From positions 1-47,883 of the forward strand of contig CAOJEH010000011.1 of the NCBI GenBank assembly GCA_948434005.1: a stretch of 47,883 nt of DNA, read 5' to 3'. This stretch comes from an uncultured Mycoplasmatota bacterium. GTDB taxonomy: Bacteria > Bacillota_I > Bacilli_A > RF39 > UBA660. The translations under genes were made by a program, and so were the position numbers. Positions 1 to 10,300 of this stretch are shown here, in pieces (the stretch's first letter is position 1; every line of letters starts with the position of its first letter). The notes beneath the pieces were generated by a model. That model searched no databases, was not told the DNA's origin, and saw nothing but the letters and a program-made list of their open reading frames with translations.

Positions 1-12
1 TTTTTTTATCAT
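1..12 (-). CDS. 5' end of an unknown gene, cut by window edge
   Basis: Only four codons (Met-Ile-Lys-Lys) lie inside the window. The start is chosen because a strong Shine-Dalgarno sequence (GGGAGGA on the minus strand, about positions 19-25) precedes an ATG at 12-10 with normal spacing. The gene lies downstream of ligA on the same strand and may be cotranscribed with it. No product can be named from four codons. Confidence 0.45.
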
Positions 13-16
13 TAGA

Positions 17-52
17 AATCCTCCCTTAACTTATCTTAGTCAATGGAGGACT
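17..52 (-). promoter_or_regulatory. Hairpin that would mask the Shine-Dalgarno site of the leftmost gene
   Basis: On the minus strand AGTCCTCC (52-45) can pair over 8 bp, with one G-U pair, with GGAGGATT (24-17), leaving a loop of about 20 nt. The 3' arm is the ribosome binding site of the gene starting at position 12. The pairing is visible in the sequence. A role in translation control is inference. It is not a typical terminator because no U-run follows directly. Confidence 0.4.
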
Positions 53-76
53 TTTATCATTAATATTTTTTAATAA

Positions 77-3768
<3,692 letters not shown>

Positions 3769-3798
3769 TTCTCTACCTCTTTCTACTTTGTTTACTTT

Positions 3799-3833
3799 AT
3801 CATACCTCCCCCCCCCCCAGAGATTTTTGTCAA
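3799..3833 (-). promoter_or_regulatory. Serpin promoter interrupted by an 11-G homopolymer
   Basis: The minus strand shows TTGACA (3833-3828) and TATGAT (3804-3799) separated by 23 bp, of which 11 are a pure G run (3818-3808). The usual spacer is 16-18 bp. The layout resembles phase-variable promoters where slippage of poly-G alters -35/-10 spacing, as in neisserial porA. The boxes and run are seen; promoter use and switching are inferred. Confidence 0.5.
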
Positions 3834-3861
3834 TATAATCTAATCATTTTTTTACACTTTG

Positions 3862-4395
3862 TTAACTAATTTCAAGTGACTCTATAGCGCCATTAAATAT
3901 TTCGCTACACTTAGTTTTATTTTTCTTATTTAAATAACTAGATTGATCTATTTTTTCTACTACATAAGTTTTGTCAGTACTATTATTTGCATAATAAGTA
4001 ATTATTGGGCCATCATTACTAGTAGTAAAGTATTCCCAAGTATTACTATTTATTTTTTTACTTTTAATTTTATTTATAACAAAACCATTCTCTTCCATTT
4101 TTAATCTAATACTTTTTATATATTCTGCATCTTTATTTAACTTTTTAATACATATACTACCACATGTATTTTTATCATAATTAATTTTATACCCTTTATC
4201 ACAACTATTATCATCGAATTCATTCATCCCAAAAGATACATTATATTTTAAGTTTCCTAATCTAGTTATATTATTCTTACTCCTATACCATATAAAAGAT
4301 ACTGTACCTAATACTATAACAAAGATTAATAATATAATAGCTGCTTTTTTTGATCTACTTACTTGAAAAGAATAACTAAAGAATTTATTAGCCAT
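3862..4395 (-). CDS. Small membrane-anchored protein of unknown function
   Basis: 177 residues with a short cytosolic N-terminus, one hydrophobic helix near residues 18-36, and an outer domain of about 140 residues with four or five cysteines, including CDKGYKINYDKNTCGSICIKK. The cysteines suggest disulfides outside the cell. I do not recognise a family. It starts 14 bp after the Bax-inhibitor-like gene with an AGGAGTGG ribosome site and is likely the last gene of the pcrA-led operon before the serpin promoter. It could be a lipid-free envelope protein; no function is proposed. Confidence 0.7.
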   Translation of the reverse strand: MANKFFSYSFQVSRSKKAAIILLIFVIVLGTVSFIWYRSKNNITRLGNLKYNVSFGMNEFDDNSCDKGYKINYDKNTCGSICIKKLNKDAEYIKSIRLKMEENGFVINKIKSKKINSNTWEYFTTSNDGPIITYYANNSTDKTYVVEKIDQSSYLNKKNKTKCSEIFNGAIESLEIS

Positions 4396-4409
4396 ATTAC
4401 CACTCCTAT

Positions 4410-5048
4410 TTAATCATTTCTTTTGCCAAAAAATTGTAACAATCTTATAAAAATATTAATAAAATCTAAGTATAACTGAAATGCACCATATACTGCAGCT
4501 TTATCATCATTCATAGAATCAAGCAAGTATTTTACATTATTCATATCATAGATAATGTAGCCCATAAATATTAAAATTGAAATTATTGAAATACCAATTT
4601 CTATACTACTACTTCTTAAGAATATATTAATTATTGATATAATAATTATTGCAAGTAACGCTACAAAAAGCATATTCCCTATTTTTGTTACATCACGTTT
4701 TGTAAAATATCCATAAGCGGCTAGTAAACCAAATGATATAGCAGTTATTAAAAATACTAATATAATTGATGCCATCTCAAATGTAATAAATATAGTTGAG
4801 AAGGTAATTCCTGTTACAACAGAATACAATATGTAGCAAATCTTTGCTGTAATAGGTTTCATCTTTTGAATTCTAAGCCCCATTAATAAAGCAACAACTA
4901 TCTCTATAATTATTATTGGAAATATACCAATAGATAGAACTTGCATCAATAATAATTCATTTAAAGATAATGCATATCCTGCTGCAAAAGTTATTAATAA
5001 ACCAGCAAATAACCAACCAAACATTTTTGAATAAATACTATTTTTCAT
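4410..5048 (-). CDS. Bax inhibitor-1 family membrane protein (YetJ/YbhL type)
   Basis: A seven-helix membrane protein of the BI-1/TMBIM family; bacterial members such as YetJ act as pH-sensitive calcium leak channels. About 212 residues with continuous hydrophobic segments, and family-like features: SKMFGWLFAGLLITF near the start and IYDMNN...YGAFQLYLDFINIFIRLLQFFG at the C-terminus, which holds the conserved aspartate-rich last helices. A longer frame runs upstream to 5084, but the ATG at 5048 has GGGAGG ten bases before it and overlaps the stop codon of the upstream nucleotidyltransferase gene, so this start is preferred. Translation is probably coupled to that gene. Family assignment is firm; the transported ion here is not tested. 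Confidence 0.88.
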   Translation of the reverse strand: MKNSIYSKMFGWLFAGLLITFAAGYALSLNELLLMQVLSIGIFPIIIIEIVVALLMGLRIQKMKPITAKICYILYSVVTGITFSTIFITFEMASIILVFLITAISFGLLAAYGYFTKRDVTKIGNMLFVALLAIIIISIINIFLRSSSIEIGISIISILIFMGYIIYDMNNVKYLLDSMNDDKAAVYGAFQLYLDFINIFIRLLQFFGKRND

Positions 5049-5964
5049 ATAAACTTTCCTCCCATAAACTTTCTTTATATTCACCTTGTGAAATAAGGTT
5101 TTTAATAAATTCCTTTAAGTTATCTAAATCTTCTCTGTATGTTACACCACTCCAAGTTGCAGTAGTTCTTATTACCTTTGCAGTAGCATAACCTTCCTCA
5201 ATACTTTGAGCTAAAACATCAGGTATTAAATATTCTGCCTTATCTATATTATTTTTATTCTTATCTAACCATAAAGGAAATTTATTATCGATATATTCAA
5301 ATATTGATGTATCAAACAATAACATATTCATAGATACAGTTTGATTATCATCTACATCAAATTGCTCTCTTCCGTCTAGAGGTTTAGCAACTATTTTTCC
5401 ATCTATACGTTCAACATTACTTTCGATTAGACTTACAAGCATATCATTTTCTACTTCGCAAACACCTCTTTTAACAGCACCGTATTCAGTAATGGTATTC
5501 TTTACTAAATATCCTATAAGCCCATACTGTCTTGTTTCGCCACTATGATCTTCTTTTAAGAACTCTGCAGCCTTAATAAATGCATCTTTTCCATAAAAAT
5601 CATCTGCATTTATCATTACAAAAGAATCTTTAACTACATCTTTCATACAATAAAATGCATGGGCTGTACCCAAAGGTTTTTCCCTATCTGGAACTTTATA
5701 TCCATCCGGTAATTTATCATTTGATTGAAAAGCATATGAAACATCTATATGTTTTTCAACTCTTTTACCGACAGTTTCTCTAAAATCATCATAATTTTCT
5801 TCTTTTATTAAAAAAACTACTTTATTAAATCCAGCCGATATAGCATCATATATTGAATAATCAATAATAAACTCGCCATTTGGTCCAACAGGTTCAATTT
5901 GTTTTAAGCCACCAAATCTACTACCCATCCCTGCAGCTAGGATTACTAAGGTTAAATCTTCCAT
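5038..5964 (-). CDS. Sugar-phosphate nucleotidyltransferase (NTP-transferase fold)
   Basis: Activates a sugar phosphate with an NTP. The N-terminal motif LAAGMGSRFGGLKQ is the nucleotide-binding loop of the GlmU/GalU/RmlA superfamily, and INADDFYG gives the metal-binding aspartates near residue 118. The 308 residues fit a single-domain enzyme with a C-terminal extension. Its substrate cannot be read from the sequence: GalU-type UTP-glucose or a related nucleotidyltransferase are both possible. It overlaps the stop of the upstream gene by one base and its own stop overlaps the next start, so it is in a tightly coupled operon. It could supply nucleotide sugars for envelope polymers, including those of the island, but that is inference. 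Confidence 0.85.
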   Translation of the reverse strand: MEDLTLVILAAGMGSRFGGLKQIEPVGPNGEFIIDYSIYDAISAGFNKVVFLIKEENYDDFRETVGKRVEKHIDVSYAFQSNDKLPDGYKVPDREKPLGTAHAFYCMKDVVKDSFVMINADDFYGKDAFIKAAEFLKEDHSGETRQYGLIGYLVKNTITEYGAVKRGVCEVENDMLVSLIESNVERIDGKIVAKPLDGREQFDVDDNQTVSMNMLLFDTSIFEYIDNKFPLWLDKNKNNIDKAEYLIPDVLAQSIEEGYATAKVIRTTATWSGVTYREDLDNLKEFIKNLISQGEYKESLWEESLYEK

Positions 5965-6335
5965 TATAAAACACTCCTTTCTTTCTCTTCTAATAGCTTA
6001 CTATCTAAACTATTAAGCGATGTCATAATATCTATTCCTATACTATTTATTTTATCATTCCATACTACTTTATCATTATATTCTCCTATGATAGCTTTAT
6101 TTTTAATTGAAGATATATATTTATCATCTTCACTATCATATACAATAGATAAGCCAATTTCTTCACTTAATGATTTTTTTATATTATCAAAATCATTTAA
6201 AAAAGCTATTTCATCATCTTCTAATCTATCCACATCTTTATAAACATCACTATCTTTTAAAGTCAAAGTTGCCACCAAGATATTTTCATCATATCTTGCA
6301 AAAAAGGTGTATCCTTCCTTTAATTTTTCAAGCAT
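5964..6335 (-). CDS. Hypothetical cytosolic protein
   Basis: A 123-residue acidic protein with no signal peptide, membrane helix or recognisable motif; rich in Asp, Glu, Lys and Ile. It starts 9 bp after pcrA with a good AGGAGGCAG ribosome site, and its TAA overlaps the ATG of the nucleotidyltransferase gene. Position and coupling argue that it is a real gene. No function is proposed. Confidence 0.7.
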   Translation of the reverse strand: MLEKLKEGYTFFARYDENILVATLTLKDSDVYKDVDRLEDDEIAFLNDFDNIKKSLSEEIGLSIVYDSEDDKYISSIKNKAIIGEYNDKVVWNDKINSIGIDIMTSLNSLDSKLLEEKERSVL

Positions 6336-6344
6336 AACTGCCTC

Positions 6345-8441
6345 CTATACTTTTGATAATTTCTTATGATTCTTCATTAATTTCTTAACACCATAAGGAT
6401 GTTTAAAAGCAACACTTACTAGTGTATTAGTAACTTCTACAATACGACCAGCACCAAATGATTCATGATATACATAATCTCCAACTTGATACTCTACTTC
6501 TTCTTCCCTAAACATATCGCTAGTATCTACTATAACCTCTTGCTTTATTTTCTCTTCACTTAAGTTACTTTCTATTAAGTCAGAATCTATTTCACCTATA
6601 AATCTACTTGCAGGATTAATTTGATCTTTACCAAATAGGGTTCTTCTTCTTGTATTAACTAAATGAAGTTCCCTTTTAGCACGGGTTACTGCAACATAAC
6701 ATAGACGTCTTTCTTCCTCTAATTCAGATGTTTCCATAAGTGAATTCATATGAGGAAAGATTCCCTCTTCCATACCAACAACAAATACATTATCAAATTC
6801 TAATCCTTTAACAGAATGTACAGTCATTAAACTAATTCTATTAGCATCATCTTTATACTCTTCAACATCACTAATTAAACTAATTTCTAGTAAAAAATCT
6901 TCTAAAGAAATTAAGCCTTCTCTTTCTTCAAATGATTTTGTAATTGATTTAAATTCCTCTAAGTTTTCAAGCCTAACTTCAGCCTCTAGGGTCTTTTCAC
7001 TTTCAAGTTCACTTCTAATACCAGATGCATCAAGTACTTTATCAATTAATTCAGTTAAAGTTAAATCCTCTTTTATTTCACGAAGTTTTTCTATTATTTC
7101 TTTAAATCCTAATTCTTTACCTGAATCTATTATATCATAAATACTCTTATTTTCTAAATCTGCCCTATTAGTTAAATTTTCAATAGTTTTTAAACCAATT
7201 CCTCTTTTAGGAGTATTTATAACTCTAAGTAGACTTACATTATCTTTAGTATTATGAATAAGTCTTAAATATGCGATTAAATCTTTAATTTCTTTTCTAC
7301 TATAGAAATAAAAACTACCGACTACTCTATAAGGTAAATTCTCTTTAAGCATTTCTTCTTCTAAAATACGTGATTGGGCATTTGTACGATATAGTATTGC
7401 AATATCTTGATAATCTACTCCTCTATTAATATATTCTTTTATTTTTCTAATTGTATACTGAGCCTCATCTCTTTCATTATATGACCTATAATATTTTATT
7501 TTTTCACCTTCAGGATTAGAAGTCCATAAATTCTTATCTTTACGTGCTTTATTATTTTTTATTATACAATTTGCTGCATTAAGAATATTTTTAGTAGAAC
7601 GATAATTTTGTTCAAGTAATATAGTTTTAGCATCTTTATAATCTTTTTCAAAATTTAAAATATTTTTGTAATTAGCGCCTCTAAAACTATAAATACTTTG
7701 AGAATCATCTCCAACACAAGTTATGTTTCTATATTTTTCACTAATCATTTTAGTTAATATATATTGAGCTTCATTAGTATCTTGATATTCATCTATTAAA
7801 ACATACTTAAATCTATCTTGATATTTATTTAAAACAGCATCATTTTCTCTAAATAATCTAATTGGTAATAAAAGTAAATCATCAAAATCAACTGAGTTAT
7901 TTAATCGAAGTTTCTCTTCATATTTTTCATATACTTTTAAGACTACCTTTTCATATTCACTAACTGCATATTTAGAATAATCACTAGGCATAATCATCTC
8001 ATTTTTACAACTACTTATCTTATTTCTAATTCCTCTAGGATTATAAACTTTAGGATCATAATTTAAATCTTTTAAAATCTTTTTAACAACAGTTAAAGAA
8101 TCATCACTATCCATAATAACAAAATTTCTATCATAACCTAATAGTTCACAATTTTCTCTTAATAGCTTTAATCCAAAACTATGAAATGTTGATACTTGAA
8201 GATTATTTGCGATATCACCAATAAGTAAATGTATTCTATCTTTCATCTCTTTAGCTGCTTTATTAGTAAATGTAATTGCTAAAATATTATATGGACTAAC
8301 TCCCATATCTTCTATCAAATATCCAATCTTAGTAGTTAATACTCTGGTTTTACCACTACCTGCTCCTGCTAAAATAAGAAGTGGTCCCTCATTATATAGA
8401 ACAGCTTCCCTCTGACAGTCATTTAAATTATCTATATTCAT
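6345..8441 (-). CDS. pcrA: ATP-dependent DNA helicase PcrA (UvrD/Rep family)
   Basis: Superfamily 1A 3'-5' helicase for repair, replication-fork restart and removal of RecA. Walker A is AGAGSGKT near residue 27. Further motifs in order: DYSK...VDFDDLLLLP, Walker B VLIDEYQDTN, GDDSQSIYSFRGA, LEQNYRSTKNIL, MTVHSVKGLEFDNVFVVG, and EERRLCYVAVTRA. The C-terminus ends with the PcrA-type tail VGDYVYHESFGAGRIVEV. Two ATGs are possible; the one at 8441 lies 8 bases from the AGTAGG site, while 8447 is only 2 bases away, so 8441 (698 residues) is preferred. It heads an operon with the hypothetical, nucleotidyltransferase and BI-1 genes. Ordinary and complete. Confidence 0.96.
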   Translation of the reverse strand: MNIDNLNDCQREAVLYNEGPLLILAGAGSGKTRVLTTKIGYLIEDMGVSPYNILAITFTNKAAKEMKDRIHLLIGDIANNLQVSTFHSFGLKLLRENCELLGYDRNFVIMDSDDSLTVVKKILKDLNYDPKVYNPRGIRNKISSCKNEMIMPSDYSKYAVSEYEKVVLKVYEKYEEKLRLNNSVDFDDLLLLPIRLFRENDAVLNKYQDRFKYVLIDEYQDTNEAQYILTKMISEKYRNITCVGDDSQSIYSFRGANYKNILNFEKDYKDAKTILLEQNYRSTKNILNAANCIIKNNKARKDKNLWTSNPEGEKIKYYRSYNERDEAQYTIRKIKEYINRGVDYQDIAILYRTNAQSRILEEEMLKENLPYRVVGSFYFYSRKEIKDLIAYLRLIHNTKDNVSLLRVINTPKRGIGLKTIENLTNRADLENKSIYDIIDSGKELGFKEIIEKLREIKEDLTLTELIDKVLDASGIRSELESEKTLEAEVRLENLEEFKSITKSFEEREGLISLEDFLLEISLISDVEEYKDDANRISLMTVHSVKGLEFDNVFVVGMEEGIFPHMNSLMETSELEEERRLCYVAVTRAKRELHLVNTRRRTLFGKDQINPASRFIGEIDSDLIESNLSEEKIKQEVIVDTSDMFREEEVEYQVGDYVYHESFGAGRIVEVTNTLVSVAFKHPYGVKKLMKNHKKLSKV

Positions 8442-8465
8442 TATCATAACCTACTTCCTATTTTC

Positions 8466-8493
8466 ATTATAACTTATATTTTCATAATATAAA
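8466..8493 (-). promoter_or_regulatory. Promoter of pcrA
   Basis: The minus strand has TATAAT (8471-8466) and TTTATA (8493-8488) with a 16-bp spacer, about 20 bp before the pcrA ribosome site. The -10 is consensus and the -35 weak. Confidence 0.5.
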
Positions 8494-8494
8494 A

Positions 8495-8518
8495 GAAAAA
8501 AGTGCCATTAGACACCTT
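8495..8518 (-). terminator. Terminator ending the adhesin-sortase operon
   Basis: The minus strand forms AAGGTGTC/GGCACTTT, an 8-bp stem with two G-U pairs and a 4-nt loop TAAT, then a T run. The loop contains the stop codon of the membrane-protein gene, so the hairpin straddles the end of the coding region. Confidence 0.75.
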
Positions 8519-9602
8519 TATATAAGTTTAATAATTGATCAAGTACAGGAAGTTCTTCCTTTTCATAATTATTTTCATAGTAATAATTATCCTCTATAGT
8601 ATTAACAGTATTTGAAGTTGTAGTATCAGTATAGTTATCTTCATATTCTTTATTAACTTTAATAGGATTATCGTTTATAATAGATTCCTTTTTACCATTT
8701 TTTAGTAATTCAAGAACAGTTTTATAATCTTCAAGAGTTAACATATTTTCATATTTTTCTAACTCTTCTTTTTCTTGTTGATAGAAATTAATTATACTAG
8801 GCTGTTCGACTTCTTTAGGAACAACTTCTTCTCTGATTTTAATTACTTCTTTTACTTCTTTTGGTACTGCAACCTCTATGATATTAGAAGGTAGTATTTT
8901 AACAGGTTCTTCAGTTTTAACAACTTCTTCTCTGATTTTAATTACTTCCTTAACTTCTTTTGGTACTGCAACTTCTATGATATTAGAAGGTAATCTCCTT
9001 TTAACAGGTTGTCTAGATCTAACTACTTCATGTACTTTTTGTCTTCCTCTGATTATTTTATATATAATTATAAATATAATCCAAATCATAAATATAGTAC
9101 TACTTAGTCCAATCAATGCAAGTGCATCATTATTTGCATAAACAGAAGCATTATCAAACACATCAATTTCACTAGAATTAACTACATTAAGAATTAATAT
9201 TAATAGATAATGCATTATTGAATAAATTATAGTATTGATTACTTTTAGTAATTTATCTTCCTTAAAATTAAATACTGTTTTCCATAATATTATATTAGTT
9301 GCAATTATAGCTGCTAAATAAATAGCTAAATTTGGAAAATATATTGCTATAAATAAATTATTCATCATATAATCAAACATAGTAGAAAATGATGATCCAT
9401 ATTGAATAAACATAACAATTATTAATACAATATAAATTATAGAATAAAGCATCTTGGTTTGCTTAGAATTTCTTTTATTAGTAGTAATCATCATAAATGC
9501 AAGAAATACTATAACAAATATAGATGCTATACAAAGTCCTGAAGATGATGAAACATCTACAAGAACTTTAAGTTTATCTAAAAATGATAAATCCTTCATC
9601 AT
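8508..9602 (-). CDS. Multi-pass membrane protein with repeated cytosolic tail, sortase-operon member
   Basis: 364 residues. Five hydrophobic segments fill the first half (about 15-37, 50-70, 85-110, 118-140, 160-183). A basic stretch (RGRQKVHEVVRSRQPVKRR) and a Glu/Lys/Val-rich tail follow. The tail holds two near-identical copies of a segment with PSNIIEVAVPKEVKEV. No known family is recognised. It is the third gene of the operon after the thioester adhesin and sortase, 26 bp from the sortase stop, so a role in surface-protein display or sensing is possible but unproven. The start codons ATGATG sit directly behind a run of ten G, which serves as or replaces the Shine-Dalgarno site; that makes its translation a candidate for slippage control. 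Confidence 0.8.
   Translation of the reverse strand: MMKDLSFLDKLKVLVDVSSSSGLCIASIFVIVFLAFMMITTNKRNSKQTKMLYSIIYIVLIIVMFIQYGSSFSTMFDYMMNNLFIAIYFPNLAIYLAAIIATNIILWKTVFNFKEDKLLKVINTIIYSIMHYLLILILNVVNSSEIDVFDNASVYANNDALALIGLSSTIFMIWIIFIIIYKIIRGRQKVHEVVRSRQPVKRRLPSNIIEVAVPKEVKEVIKIREEVVKTEEPVKILPSNIIEVAVPKEVKEVIKIREEVVPKEVEQPSIINFYQQEKEELEKYENMLTLEDYKTVLELLKNGKKESIINDNPIKVNKEYEDNYTDTTTSNTVNTIEDNYYYENNYEKEELPVLDQLLNLYKGV
8821..8993 (-). repeat. Two-copy tandem repeat (99-bp period) in the membrane-protein tail
   Basis: The stretch starting at 8821 recurs at 8920 with only a few base changes over about 74 bp. Period 99 bp equals 33 codons, so gain or loss of a copy keeps the frame. The encoded unit contains PKEVKEVIKIREEVV. 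Confidence 0.85.
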
Positions 9603-9605
9603 CTT

Positions 9606-9615
9606 CCCCCCCCCC
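9606..9615 (-). promoter_or_regulatory. Ten-G run at the ribosome binding site of the membrane-protein gene
   Basis: The minus strand reads AAAAGGGGGGGGGGAAGATG, with the G run ending 3 bases before the first ATG and 6 before the second. Poly-G can pair with the CCUCC of 16S rRNA, so run length would shift the effective spacing. Seen directly; regulation by slippage is inference. Confidence 0.55.
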
Positions 9616-9628
9616 TTTTATAAACTTT

Positions 9629-10300
9629 TTATTCTACTGATTGTAATTCACCAATATATATTGTTTGAGTAGTACTATCAAAATTAGTACAAGTAACAAG
9701 TGTTAGTGTAGTTCTATTTTGATTTCTATATATAGATATATTACCAACTTTAGGTGCCTTATAAATATTAACAAATTTATAAGTGTACGTTTTATTATTA
9801 TAGACTACTTTAGCAGTATCTCCTATAGATAATTTATATAAATCATTGAAGAATGACTTCCACGAATCACCTGAATGTCCTGCTATTATTAAGTTACCCT
9901 TTGGTACATTTGGGTAATCAGATTCCTTAACAAGTAATAAGTTCTTTTCAACATCATTTAATTCAGATTCCTTTGGATAAAACCCTTTATTAAATCCTAT
10001 CTTATCAATAATAAGTGTACCTATATATTGATTAGGATCCACTGAAACATCAGGAACTCCTGTATCACTATCGCTTATAATATTTTCTTCTTCAATGCCA
10101 TTTTCTGAAGCATTTGTAAAGAAGACATTATTCATATAATCATAGGCCATCACCTTTTTAGATTTGACATAATTATATGAAAGAAAGAATCCCCCAATTA
10201 TCATTATTATAGTACCAATAAAAGCTACTACAGTTGGTGAGATTCTTTTTTTTCGTTTAGTATTTTTATTTATATGCTTTTTTGTTATTTTTGTAAACAT
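9629..10300 (-). CDS. Sortase family transpeptidase, catalytic arginine not evident
   Basis: Sortases cleave an LPXTG-like signal and attach the protein to the cell wall or to other pilins. With the start at 10300 (AGGTG seven bases upstream) it has about 223 residues: basic N-terminus, one membrane helix near 22-44, and a sortase fold. Catalytic His is in IAGHSG (about 142) and Cys in LTLVTC (about 204). The expected arginine downstream of the Cys is not there: the remaining 19 residues contain none, and Gln or Thr sits at its place (STTQTIYIGEL). The longer frame to 10333 has no good ribosome site. It overlaps the adhesin gene by 35 bp, which makes the adhesin its likely substrate. Confidence 0.88.
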   Translation of the reverse strand: MFTKITKKHINKNTKRKKRISPTVVAFIGTIIMIIGGFFLSYNYVKSKKVMAYDYMNNVFFTNASENGIEEENIISDSDTGVPDVSVDPNQYIGTLIIDKIGFNKGFYPKESELNDVEKNLLLVKESDYPNVPKGNLIIAGHSGDSWKSFFNDLYKLSIGDTAKVVYNNKTYTYKFVNIYKAPKVGNISIYRNQNRTTLTLVTCTNFDSTTQTIYIGELQSVE

